DNA of 64,000 bases, from the NCBI RefSeq assembly GCF_900105945.1, contig NZ_FNSO01000002.1:434001-498000 (forward strand), given 5' to 3'. This document shows, in pieces, positions 54,261 through 62,214 of the stretch; the first letter of the stretch is position 1; each line of letters begins with the position of its first letter. The translations under genes and the position numbers were made by a program. The notes beneath the pieces are model-generated. The model ran no database searches and was not told where the DNA came from. It saw only the letters and a program-made list of their open reading frames with translations. This DNA is from Amycolatopsis tolypomycina. GTDB taxonomy: Bacteria; Actinomycetota; Actinomycetes; Mycobacteriales; Pseudonocardiaceae.

Positions 54261-55046
54261 GTGACCGTGCCTGGCTACGAAAATGATCTGGCTCTCGCCA
54301 CCCGGCTGGCCGATGCCGCCGACGCGATCACGACGGCGCGGTTCCGCGCTCTGGACCTCGCGGTGGAGCGCAAACCCGACCGCACCCCGGTGACCGACGC
54401 CGACACGGCGGTGGAGGACGCGATCCGCGCGCTGCTGGCTTCGGAGCGTCCCGGCGACGCGGTGCTCGGCGAGGAGCGCGGCGGCTCGGCGGCGACCGGC
54501 CGCGCGTGGGTGCTCGACCCGATCGACGGCACCAAGAACTTCCTCCGCGGTGTACCCGTCTGGGCGACCCTCATCGCGCTGGTTTCGGACGGCGACCCGG
54601 TGGTCGGCCTGATCAGCGCCCCCCTGCTGGGCCGCCGCTGGTGGGCGGCTTCGGGCGCCGGAGCGTTCTCTTCGGACAGCGCCGGAACGCGGCGGCTGTC
54701 GGTTTCCGGCGTTTCGTCCCTTTCGGACGCTTATCTGTCCACAACGGACCTGAACTCGTGGACGGAGTACCACTCGCGCGCGAAGTACCTCGACCTGGTG
54801 GACGCGTGCTGGGAGACCCGCGCGTTCGGCGACTTCTGGCACCACGTGCTGGTGGCCGAGGGTGCGCTCGACGTGGCGGCGGAGTGCATCGTCAACCCGT
54901 GGGACGTCGCGGCCGCCCAGGTGATCGTGACGGAGGCGGGCGGCCGGTTCAGCGACCTGGACGGGGTCGGGCGCTACGACAACGGGAGCGCGTTGTCGAC
55001 GAACGGCCGCCTGCACGACGAGGCCCTGGCGATCCTCAAGCGCTGA
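54261..55046 (+). CDS. hisN: Histidinol-phosphatase, inositol monophosphatase family
   Basis: A 261-residue metal-dependent phosphatase. Metal ligands are in VLGEERGGS, VLDPIDGTKNFLRG and NPWDVAAAQVIVTEAGG. The pattern fits the HisN type that removes phosphate from L-histidinol phosphate in histidine synthesis in actinobacteria; related inositol phosphatases cannot be fully excluded. GTG 54261. Divergent from the OmpR-type regulator. One copy of the recurrent motif lies at 54737-54749 in sense orientation, unlike most others. Confidence 0.87.
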   Translation: MTVPGYENDLALATRLADAADAITTARFRALDLAVERKPDRTPVTDADTAVEDAIRALLASERPGDAVLGEERGGSAATGRAWVLDPIDGTKNFLRGVPVWATLIALVSDGDPVVGLISAPLLGRRWWAASGAGAFSSDSAGTRRLSVSGVSSLSDAYLSTTDLNSWTEYHSRAKYLDLVDACWETRAFGDFWHHVLVAEGALDVAAECIVNPWDVAAAQVIVTEAGGRFSDLDGVGRYDNGSALSTNGRLHDEALAILKR

Positions 55047-55048
55047 GG

Positions 55049-55072
55049 GGGCACTTTCTCGTAAAAGTGCCC
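55049..55072. terminator. Palindrome family B, degenerate copy 4
   Basis: GGGCACTTT (55049-55057) pairs with AAAGTGCCC (55064-55072); the six central bases no longer match the CACGTG core. Lies between the convergent hisN and 86-residue genes. Confidence 0.62.
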
Positions 55073-55078
55073 TTCAGG

Positions 55079-55339
55079 TCAGGAGCCGGGCAGCAGGCCG
55101 ACGGCGCCGCGGGCGACCTGCGCCCAGGCCAGCCGGCCGAACAGGTAGTGGCACGCCACCTGTTCACTGGTGAACCGCGCCCAGTCGTAGCGGTTGCCCT
55201 GCTCGCGCCAGAACACCTCCCACGCCTCGTCCTCGCCCTGCATCAGGCACCAGGCGTTGTCGACCTCGGCGCCGAGCGAGACGACCTCCGGCGGCACGCC
55301 CAGCACGCCGAGCCACCGCTGGATCGACTGGGTGTTCAT
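55079..55339 (-). CDS. 86-residue protein coupled to TNT-domain protein, candidate immunity factor
   Basis: A small acidic protein starting MNTQSIQRWLGVLGVPPEVV at ATG 55339, overlapping the stop of the TNT-domain gene in an ATGA. It has several tryptophans and a likely compact helical fold (FWREQGNRYDWARF, ACHYLFGRLAWAQVARGAVG), no signal peptide and no membrane helix. I recognise no family. Tight coupling to a predicted NAD-degrading toxin makes an immunity role plausible, but this is inferred only from position, and it is much smaller than the known factor for the mycobacterial toxin. Confidence 0.75.
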   Translation of the reverse strand: MNTQSIQRWLGVLGVPPEVVSLGAEVDNAWCLMQGEDEAWEVFWREQGNRYDWARFTSEQVACHYLFGRLAWAQVARGAVGLLPGS

Positions 55340-56316
55340 CAGTCCTCTTCCCCCTTGGCCTCGGCGAGGTAGCCGAGGGTCACCAGTTCGTCGGCCGCCA
55401 GCAGGGCACGGTACCGCGTGCCGCCGCCGACCTGGCCGAACCAGTTCGCCGTCTCCGAGCGCCACATCGGCACCTTGCGCACCACGACGTACCGGCGGTA
55501 CTCGGCGTCCAGGAACGCGGGTGGCAGCGAGCGTTCCGCGAACGGCGTGCCGTCCTCGTAGAGCACCCGCCCGTAGGCCGGGCCGAACCGGTCGAGGACC
55601 GTGTCGGCCGGGACCATCACCGGCTCGGGCCAGTCCAGGCTGCTCTCGGGGAACTGCTCGCCCGGCGGCCACGCGTACTCAGGGCCGAGCTCGCTCTGCC
55701 CGACGACGAACCGGCGGATCCAGACCGCCTGCGTCGCCCGCGCGTACGGCACGTACCCCTCTTTCAGGTGCCGCGGCACCGGCCGCGACGGCGCGGTCGG
55801 CGAGCGGCGGAAGCCCGCGGTGACGTTGGTCAGCGCCTGGTCGTCGAAGATCAGCCGGGCGTCCGGGTGGTCGTTCGGCGGGAAGCCTTCGGGGTCGTCG
55901 GGCAGCGGCAGCTGGCGCGCCGGCTTGTCCATCGCGACCGGCAGGTGCCCGATCGGGAACATGTGCACCAGGAACAGCGCGACGATGCTTTCCCGTTCGG
56001 TGCGCGGCGAGCCGAGCGGCGGCAGCGGCGCGGGCGCACCCGGGCTCGGCGGCGGGCCCGCCACCGGCGGCGGCCCGGCCACCGGCGGCGGTGGCAGCGG
56101 AGCCGGCGTCGGCGGGGGCGGCGGGGCCGGGGGCAGCTGGAACGGCGGCAGCAGCGGCGACACCGCGTGCGGCCACGCCGCGGGATTGCCCGAGGGCGGG
56201 GTCGGCGCCTCTTCGAAGGCGCCCGAATCCGCCAGGCCGTACCCGGGCAGCTGCACCGGCCCGGTGTCGAGGTCGGCCTCGACCGGTTCGGAGCCCGCCT
56301 CGGAAGGCTCGGTCAC
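55339..56316 (-). CDS. TNT-domain protein, predicted NAD+ glycohydrolase
   Basis: A 325-residue protein. Residues 1-60 are acidic, 60-130 a long Pro/Ala-rich linker, 130-215 an uncharacterised part, and about 220-325 a TNT domain (tuberculosis necrotizing toxin): LDRFGPAYGRVLYEDGTPFAERSLPP and WFGQVGGGTRY, whose glutamine matches the catalytic residue in the mycobacterial NADase. There is no signal peptide, so delivery would need a secretion partner. GTG 56316 sits 6 nt behind GGAGG and is preferred to an ATG two codons upstream. Followed by an overlapping 86-codon gene. Confidence 0.85.
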   Translation of the reverse strand: MTEPSEAGSEPVEADLDTGPVQLPGYGLADSGAFEEAPTPPSGNPAAWPHAVSPLLPPFQLPPAPPPPPTPAPLPPPPVAGPPPVAGPPPSPGAPAPLPPLGSPRTERESIVALFLVHMFPIGHLPVAMDKPARQLPLPDDPEGFPPNDHPDARLIFDDQALTNVTAGFRRSPTAPSRPVPRHLKEGYVPYARATQAVWIRRFVVGQSELGPEYAWPPGEQFPESSLDWPEPVMVPADTVLDRFGPAYGRVLYEDGTPFAERSLPPAFLDAEYRRYVVVRKVPMWRSETANWFGQVGGGTRYRALLAADELVTLGYLAEAKGEED

Positions 56317-56426
56317 ACCCATCCTCCGGCTCGGTCGGTGCCCGTGGGGCACACGCTGTTCGACGCGGCCGCGGCGCTGCCGGTCCCCCTTGATACCGCA
56401 CCCCGTCCTCAGGGGTGTCAACGAGG

Positions 56427-57419
56427 TCAGCTCTGCTTCTGTTCGGGGGCTCCGGGTGGCGGAGCCCCCGGCCCGGGGCGAGGCCCCGGTGGGCACAGAG
56501 CGGCGACCACGCGGGACGGGCTCGGGCGGCCGAGCTGTCCCGCCATCCAGACGCTGGCCCCCACCAGCGCGTCCAAGTCGACACCGGTGGCCACCCCGAG
56601 GCCCTCCAGCATCCACACCAGGTCTTCGGTCGCCAGGTTGCCGGTGGCCGATTCGGCGTACGGGCAGCCGCCGAGCCCGCCCGCCGAAGCGTCCACAGTC
56701 GACACTCCACATCGGAGCGCCGCCAGGGTGTTGGCGAGAGCCTGACCGTAGGTGTCGTGGAAGTGCACGGCCAAAGTACCGACGTCGCCGAACAACCCGA
56801 TGAGGTTCTCGACCTGCCCGGCCGTCGCGACGCCGATGGTGTCGCCCAGCGAAAGCTGCGAACACCCCATGTCGAGCAGGCGGCGACCGGCCGCGGCGAC
56901 CTGCTTCGCCGGCACGACGCCCTCCCAGGGGTCGCCGAAGCACATCGAGAGGTACCCGCGGACGTCCAGGCCCGCTTCCCTGGCCCGCGTGACGACCGGC
57001 TCGAACATCGCGAACTGTTCGTCGAGCGACGAGTTGAGGTTCTTGCGCGCGAACGTCTCGGTCGCGCTGGCGAAGATCGCGATGTGCTCGACACCGGCGT
57101 CGAGGGCCCGGTTCAGGCCCTTCTCGTTCGGCACCAGCACCGGGTACCGGACGCCTTCGCGGCGGTCGAGCCGGGCCAGCAGCTGCTCGGCGTCGGCCAG
57201 CTGCGGCACCCACTTCGGGTGGACGAAGCTGGTGGCCTCCAGCGTCGTGAGCCCGGCGCCGGCGAGCCGGTCGAGGAACTCCAGCTTCACCTCGACCGGG
57301 ACGATGGCCTTCTCGTTCTGCAGCCCGTCACGCGGGCCGACCTCCCAGACGGTGACCGACGCCGGCAGCTCGCCCGCCGAGGGGACGCGCTCGGGCAGGC
57401 CCAGTTCGCGCGTGCCCAT
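56427..57419 (-). CDS. Hydroxymethylglutaryl-CoA lyase-like enzyme with repeat-derived tail
   Basis: A 330-residue TIM-barrel lyase of the HMGL/DRE family. VGPRDGLQNEKAIVP has the catalytic Arg-Asp pair, SLGDTIGVAT and VHFHDTYGQALAN give the metal histidine and aspartate, and GGLGGCPYAESATGN the flap. Expected reaction is HMG-CoA to acetoacetate and acetyl-CoA in leucine breakdown. The last 25 residues (from about CPPGPRPGPG) come from the repeat at 56445-56487 and extend past the normal end. The start overlaps the PH protein stop by ATGA. Confidence 0.9.
   Translation of the reverse strand: MGTRELGLPERVPSAGELPASVTVWEVGPRDGLQNEKAIVPVEVKLEFLDRLAGAGLTTLEATSFVHPKWVPQLADAEQLLARLDRREGVRYPVLVPNEKGLNRALDAGVEHIAIFASATETFARKNLNSSLDEQFAMFEPVVTRAREAGLDVRGYLSMCFGDPWEGVVPAKQVAAAGRRLLDMGCSQLSLGDTIGVATAGQVENLIGLFGDVGTLAVHFHDTYGQALANTLAALRCGVSTVDASAGGLGGCPYAESATGNLATEDLVWMLEGLGVATGVDLDALVGASVWMAGQLGRPSPSRVVAALCPPGPRPGPGAPPPGAPEQKQS
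56445..56487. repeat. GC-rich repeat family D, copy 2
   Basis: A 43-bp repeat containing GGGGGCTCCG (56445-56454) paired with CGGAGCCCCC (56460-56469), followed by a smaller GC hairpin. It matches the copy at 51456-51497 in reverse orientation, one base longer. It forms the 3' coding end of the HMG-CoA lyase-like gene and may serve as its terminator. Confidence 0.78.
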
Positions 57420-57997
57420 CAGCGGCGTCTCTCGCCGCGCGGCGGGTGCCCGCCGCCCTGGGGCGGCAGGGGCGTGGTCGGCTGGGCCCCCGGCCGGTAG
57501 TCGTCGTACGGGTTGTCGTTGACCTCGCGGTAGATGACCGTGTGCACCTTCTCGACGTGCGGGATGTCCTCGAAGCGCAGCGGCTCGTCCGACGCCGACT
57601 CGATGATGAGCGTGCCGCAGCCGAAGATCCGGTCGAGCAGGCCGTGCTCGAACTGGACGCTGTTGATCCGGCCCATCGGGATGTCGATGCCGGTGCGCTT
57701 GAGGACGCCTTCGCGGGCGATCAGCCGGTCGGTCGTCACGATGAAGTGGGTGGTCCGCCAGCGCACCAGCGGCGCCAGGAACAGCCACACGACCAGCACC
57801 AGCGCCACGACCCCGATGGCGATCAGCCCGACCGAGTTCCACGGCGCGGCCGCGTCCTTGGCCAGGATGGCGAGCCAGGTGCCCGCACCCACGGTGACCA
57901 GCAGCGCGAGCGTCGGGAAGATCAGCATCTTGAAGTGCGGGTGACTGTGCACCACGACGTGCTCTTGCTCGCTGAGCAAATCGTCCGGATAAGCCAC
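57419..57997 (-). CDS. PH-domain (YdbT/Rv3278c-like) membrane protein
   Basis: A 192-residue protein with two membrane helices at about 30-50 and 60-80 (FPTLALLVTVGAGTWLAIL and IAIGVVALVLVVWLFLAPLV) and a bacterial PH-like domain behind them (HFIVTTDRLIAREGVLKR, GRINSVQFEHGLLDRIFGCGTL). The N-terminal PDDLLSEQEHVVVHSHPH is conserved in actinobacteria. The Pro/Gly/Arg tail is disordered. Location next to birA matches mycobacteria. GTG 57997 has GGGAG 8 nt upstream; TTG 58012 is an alternative. Confidence 0.86.
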   Translation of the reverse strand: MAYPDDLLSEQEHVVVHSHPHFKMLIFPTLALLVTVGAGTWLAILAKDAAAPWNSVGLIAIGVVALVLVVWLFLAPLVRWRTTHFIVTTDRLIAREGVLKRTGIDIPMGRINSVQFEHGLLDRIFGCGTLIIESASDEPLRFEDIPHVEKVHTVIYREVNDNPYDDYRPGAQPTTPLPPQGGGHPPRGERRR

Positions 57998-58081
57998 GGC
58001 GGACGCTCCCAAGGTCGGTGCGGCGGTGTCGTCTCACCGTACCGGCGAGCGAGGAGGCGGTGGGCGCAACGCCCCGACAAA

Positions 58082-58879
58082 TCAGGCCGGACGCACGTGG
58101 ACCACGTCACCTGCGAAGACCGTGTGCCGCTGCCCGCCCGCGACGTCGACCTGCAGCTGCCCGGCGGCGTCGATGTCGGCCGCGCGGCCGGTGAGCGACG
58201 TCCCGTCCGGCAGCTGCACCTCGACGTCCTGGCCGAGGGTCGCGCAGTGGGCGCGGTAGTCGCCGAGCAGCCCGGCCTCGGTGAGGTCGCCGCCGGCGAG
58301 GCGCCAGCGCCGCTCGAGGTCGGCGAACCCGGTGAGCAGGGCGACGGCGACGTCCGTGCGGTCGGTGTTCGTGGCGCCCCGTTCGGCCAGCGACGTCGCG
58401 GGCAGCCCGCCCGGGCCCGGCTGGACGTCGCCGAGCGGCAAGACGTTGAGGCCGATGCCGAGCACGATCGACGGGTCGGCCCCGGCGACCGCTTCGGCGA
58501 GGATGCCGGCGCACTTGGCGCCGTCGACGAGGACGTCGTTGGGCCACTTGAGCACGGCGTCCACCCCGACGGACGCCGCGGCCGCCCGGACGGCGAGCCC
58601 GGCGACGACGGAGAGTGAGCCGAGCACCGCGAAGGGGACACCCGGCCGGAGGGCGACGCTCAGGTACAGCCCGGCGCCCCTCGGCGAGCTCCACGACCGG
58701 GCCCGCCTGCCGACCCCCGCGGTCTGCTCTTCGGCGAGCAGCACGGTCCGGTCGGCCGCGCCGTCTTCGAGGGCTTTCCGCAGGTCGGCGTTGGTGGAGC
58801 CGGTGCGCTCGACGACGTCGATCTTCGCGTAACGATCTTGGAGCGCCGCGGCCAGCCGTCCGGCGTCGATCTCAGGCAT
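58082..58879 (-). CDS. birA: Biotin-[acetyl-CoA-carboxylase] ligase
   Basis: A 265-residue monofunctional biotin protein ligase that attaches biotin to acyl-CoA carboxylase carriers. GSTNADLRKAL, LLAEEQTAGVGRRARSWSSP (biotinyl-AMP loop, here GVGRRAR), LKWPNDVLVDGAKCAGILAE and LGIGLNV are diagnostic. There is no N-terminal DNA-binding domain, so it does not repress the bio operon. Probably in one transcript with the PH protein gene and the HMG lyase gene downstream. Confidence 0.95.
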   Translation of the reverse strand: MPEIDAGRLAAALQDRYAKIDVVERTGSTNADLRKALEDGAADRTVLLAEEQTAGVGRRARSWSSPRGAGLYLSVALRPGVPFAVLGSLSVVAGLAVRAAAASVGVDAVLKWPNDVLVDGAKCAGILAEAVAGADPSIVLGIGLNVLPLGDVQPGPGGLPATSLAERGATNTDRTDVAVALLTGFADLERRWRLAGGDLTEAGLLGDYRAHCATLGQDVEVQLPDGTSLTGRAADIDAAGQLQVDVAGGQRHTVFAGDVVHVRPA

Positions 58880-58960
58880 GTGCCCACAATATGGGAGTCA
58901 CCCTAACGTGCAAGCTACTCGCTCGTTCACTAACAGGTGCGCTCTTCTAAGTTGGAACCC

Positions 58961-59989
58961 GTGACGACGAAGCAGACTTCGTGGGCCCGCGGCGCGGCGC
59001 TGCGCGGCCTGGTGGCGCTGCCGCTCGTCGCCGGGCTCGTGACGGCGGGCTGGCTCCTGGCCGACCGCTCGCCGGAACCCGTGGCCGCCCCGGCACCCCC
59101 GCCGGTCGTGCGCGACGCCGTGTCGGGCCCGTCGGTTCTCGAAGTCAGCGCACCGGTGAAGGCGCAGGAGCCCGGCCAGGGCGCGTCCGGGCAGGGCGGC
59201 AAGAGCCCGTTGCAGCAGTGGGCCGACCAGCTGTCCGGCCCCCTCGACATCCCCGCGGAAGCGCTGGTCGGCTACGCGAACGGCGAGCTGGCGCTGCGCA
59301 GCGAAGACCCGTCGTGCCACCTGTCGTGGGTCACCCTGGCCGGCGTCGGCTCGGCGGCGTCGAACCACGGCCGCGGCGGCGGCAACCTGCTGGGGCTGAC
59401 CGCGGCGCAGACCAAGAAGTACGGCACCGACGCGCCGGTGGCGGCCGGGCGGGCGCTGTGCGCGGGCGGCACCGACCTCGGCGCCGGCCCCGGCTGGTGG
59501 AAGGCGGTCGCGGCCTACCACCCGGGCAGCGAGACGGAACTGTTCCGCCAGCGCGTGCTCGGCATGGCCCAGCTGTACGCGACGCTGTCGCTCGACCCGG
59601 CGGCGGCCGGCTCCCCGCGGGTCCGCGCGACCCGGTTCGCGCTCGGCCAGCTCGGCCTCCCGTACGTCTGGGGCGGCAACGGCCCGGACGCGGGCGCGGC
59701 GGGCTTCGACTGCTCCGGCCTGACGAAGGCGTCGTACGACAGCGCGGGCGTCAGCCTGCCGCGGACGGCGGACAGCCAGTTCCGGGCGCTCCCGCCGGTG
59801 CCGGCCACCCAGGAACCCCGCCTCGGCGACCTGGTGTTCTACGGCAACCCGGCGACGCGCATCCACCACGTGGGGCTGTACCTGGGCAACGGCCTGATGA
59901 TCAACGCCCCGACCGAGGGCCAGGCGATCCAGATCCACACGTACCACTCGAAGGGCGACGACTACACGGGCGCGGGCCGCCCGGCCTGA
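58961..59989 (+). CDS. NlpC/P60 cell-wall hydrolase
   Basis: A 342-residue membrane-anchored or secreted protein. One N-terminal helix (LVALPLVAGLVTAGWLLADR), a Pro/Ala linker, a middle domain at about 80-195 resembling a lytic-transglycosylase-like helper (LVGYANGELALR), and an NlpC/P60 peptidase from about 205 on with catalytic Cys in GFDCSGLTKASYDSAG and His in IHHVGLYLGNG. It should cut D-Glu-mesoDAP bonds of peptidoglycan. GTG 58961 (VTTKQTSW) is used; a start eight codons upstream is possible. Its 3' end overlaps the decayed AlkD-like gene. Confidence 0.88.
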   Translation: MTTKQTSWARGAALRGLVALPLVAGLVTAGWLLADRSPEPVAAPAPPPVVRDAVSGPSVLEVSAPVKAQEPGQGASGQGGKSPLQQWADQLSGPLDIPAEALVGYANGELALRSEDPSCHLSWVTLAGVGSAASNHGRGGGNLLGLTAAQTKKYGTDAPVAAGRALCAGGTDLGAGPGWWKAVAAYHPGSETELFRQRVLGMAQLYATLSLDPAAAGSPRVRATRFALGQLGLPYVWGGNGPDAGAAGFDCSGLTKASYDSAGVSLPRTADSQFRALPPVPATQEPRLGDLVFYGNPATRIHHVGLYLGNGLMINAPTEGQAIQIHTYHSKGDDYTGAGRPA

Positions 59990-60271
59990 CGGCGCACCAT
60001 CTCGGCGATCCAGACGGGCGCGTACGGCGACGTGCAGCCCGGCGGCGTCGGGTAGTAGTTCACGAACCAGTCGTGCGCCTTGGGCGGCAGATCAGGGTCG
60101 CCAGCAGCTTCGCGGCGGTGTCGCCGGTCGCCCAGAGCTCCTGCTGCGTCTTCACCCGCTTCGCCAGCGCGCGCAGCTTGCCGAGGTTCACGCCGTGGTT
60201 CTCGTTCACCGCGCGGATCCGGGGGTCTCGAGCGCGGCCGGCTCGGCCATGACCTCGGTGACTCCACTCAT
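59962..60271 (-). pseudogene. DNA alkylation repair (AlkD-like) gene remnant
   Basis: Pieces of an AlkD-type HEAT-repeat protein remain in three frames: the start MSGVTEVMAEPAALETP (ATG 60271, overlapping the response regulator stop), then AVNENHGVNLGKLRALAKRV through WATGDTAAKLLATLI, then AHDWFVNY joined directly to YPTPPGCTSPYAPVWIAEMV. Compared with family members, which I recall as about 220-240 residues, large internal parts are missing and the frame is broken at least twice. The gene was probably translationally coupled to the NarL-type regulator and has decayed by deletions. Confidence 0.75.
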
Positions 60272-60918
60272 CCCGGCACCACCAGCCCCGACTCGTAGGC
60301 GAACACCACCAGCTGCGCCCGATCGCGCGCGTGCAGCTTCATCATCGCCCGGTTCACGTGCGTCTTCGCGGTGAGGGGGCTGATCACCATCCGCCCGGCG
60401 ATCTCCTCGTTCGACAGCCCCCGCGCCACCAGCGTGACGGCTTCCCGCTCCCGGTTCGTCAGCTCCGCCAGCCCCGCGCCGGGGACGAGCGGCTGGGTGA
60501 CGAACCGGTCGATCAGCTTGCGGGTGATCGACGGCGCGAGCAGGGCGTCCCCGCGCGCCGCGACGCGCACCGCGTGCAGGAAGTCCTCCGGCTCGATGTC
60601 CTTCACGAGGAACCCGGCCGCGCCCGCGCGCAAGGCCTCGAAGACGTACTCGTCCAGGCCGTAGTTGGTCAGGATGACGACGTGCAGCGCGGCCAGTGCC
60701 GGGTCCGCGGCGATGCGCCGGGTCGCCTCGATGCCGTCGACCGCCGGCATCTGGACGTCGACGAGCGCGATGTCCGGCCGGTGCTCCAGTGCGAGCCGCA
60801 CCGCTTCGCCGCCGTCGCCCGCTTCGGCGACCACCTCGATGTCGTCCTCGGCGTCGAGGAGCGCGCGGAACCCGCGGCGGATGAGCGGCTGGTCGTCGGC
60901 CAGCAGGACGCGGATCAC
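60268..60918 (-). CDS. NarL-family response regulator
   Basis: A 216-residue regulator: receiver about 1-120 (VLLADDQPLIRRGFRALL, phospho-aspartate in ALVDVQMPAVDG, LVKDIEPEDF) and LuxR helix-turn-helix about 150-212 (LTNREREAVTLVARGLSNEEIA, SPLTAKTHVNRAMMKL). GTG 60918 overlaps the kinase stop by 4 bp, so kinase and regulator are made together. Target genes unknown; the small DUF6223 gene divergent from the kinase is an obvious candidate. Confidence 0.94.
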   Translation of the reverse strand: MIRVLLADDQPLIRRGFRALLDAEDDIEVVAEAGDGGEAVRLALEHRPDIALVDVQMPAVDGIEATRRIAADPALAALHVVILTNYGLDEYVFEALRAGAAGFLVKDIEPEDFLHAVRVAARGDALLAPSITRKLIDRFVTQPLVPGAGLAELTNREREAVTLVARGLSNEEIAGRMVISPLTAKTHVNRAMMKLHARDRAQLVVFAYESGLVVPG

Positions 60919-62024
60919 GCCGGGTCCACCGGGAGCTCGGCCTGCACGCGGAACCCTCCTTCGCGGCGCGGCCCGGCCTGGAGCCGGCCGCCCAACGCCG
61001 TGACGCGCTCGCGCATCCCGGTCAGGCCGACACCGGGCGTACTGTCCACAGTGGCCTTTCCGTCGTCGTCCACCCGGATGACGAGCGCGCCGGGCCGGTG
61101 GTCGATCCGCACCGACGCGGTGGCCGCGGCGGCGTGCCGGGCGACGTTGGTCAGGGACTCCTGGACGATCCGGTAGGCGGTCCGGTCGACCGCAACCGGC
61201 ACAGTCGGCACGGCGTCCTGCCGGACTTCGACCGTCAGCTGCGCGTCGAGGCCGGCGGTCCGGGCCTGCCGCACGAGGTCGGGGACGTCGTCGAGCCCGC
61301 GCGGCGGGTCCTTGTCGTCGTCGCGCAACGCCTCCAGGGTCGCCCGCAGCTCCCGCGTCGCCTCGCGGCCGGCTTCGCGGATCGCCAGCAGCGCTTCGGG
61401 CACTTCTTCGCCGCGCTTGCGGGCCAGGTGCACGGCGACTTCGGCCTGCACCTTGATGACGGAGATCTGGTGGGTGAGCGAATCGTGCAGCTCCCGCGCG
61501 ATGTGCAGGCGCTCCTCGTCCGCGCGCCGCCGCGCGGTTTCCTCGCGGGTGCGCTCGGCTTCGTCGGCCCGGCGTTCGGCCTGGCGCAACGCCTCCCCCG
61601 CGGCCCCGGCGGCGATCAGCCACGCCAGCTGGAGGACGTCCCGCGACTGCGTGAACGCCGCGCCGGTGTCGTGCACGCCGGAAACCAGCAGGGCCAGCGG
61701 AACCGCGACCAGCATGAGCACCGAAGCGACGACCGCGGCGATCCGGTGCCCCGCCCGCACGGCGGCGTACACGGCGAAGAGGTAGGCAACGACCGGCACT
61801 TCGAAGCCGGCGACCTGGTAGGCGAGCGCGGCCACCGCGGTCGCGGCCAGCACGGCGACCGGCGCCCGGCGGCGCACGACCAGCGCCAGCCCGCCCGCGG
61901 CCAGCGCCGCATACCCCAGGACGTCGAGGCCGGGGCTCCGGTGCGGGCCGGACAGCCCGGCGACCACCAGGGCCGCCGCAACCCCGACGGCGATCACCCC
62001 GTCCACGATCTGCGCACGCCTCAC
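60915..62024 (-). CDS. NarL-type sensor histidine kinase
   Basis: A 369-residue kinase of the HisKA_3 group. The first 150 residues hold four to five membrane helices without a large extracellular loop, suggesting a signal sensed in the membrane. The phospho-histidine is in RLHIARELHDSLTHQISV; HATPase features are QESLTNVARHA and DSTPGVGLTGMRERVTALGG. GTG 62024. Pairs with the overlapping regulator gene. Such pairs commonly respond to envelope stress or drugs. Confidence 0.92.
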   Translation of the reverse strand: MRRAQIVDGVIAVGVAAALVVAGLSGPHRSPGLDVLGYAALAAGGLALVVRRRAPVAVLAATAVAALAYQVAGFEVPVVAYLFAVYAAVRAGHRIAAVVASVLMLVAVPLALLVSGVHDTGAAFTQSRDVLQLAWLIAAGAAGEALRQAERRADEAERTREETARRRADEERLHIARELHDSLTHQISVIKVQAEVAVHLARKRGEEVPEALLAIREAGREATRELRATLEALRDDDKDPPRGLDDVPDLVRQARTAGLDAQLTVEVRQDAVPTVPVAVDRTAYRIVQESLTNVARHAAAATASVRIDHRPGALVIRVDDDGKATVDSTPGVGLTGMRERVTALGGRLQAGPRREGGFRVQAELPVDPA

Positions 62025-62214
62025 TCCTGAACCCTAACCGGGCATCCGCGCGGTGAAGTCCCACGCGGAGCGCATTTCCGGGCTACTGCGTCCGCGGTAG
62101 TCCCCCGGTCCCTGCGCCGTCCGCGGCAGCGCGAAGTGTCTGCTCGCGCACGACGACGGGCGAGGGGACCGGCGGACATGCTTCCGGCGTCCGATCCGGA
62201 AGAAGGAGCACCTC

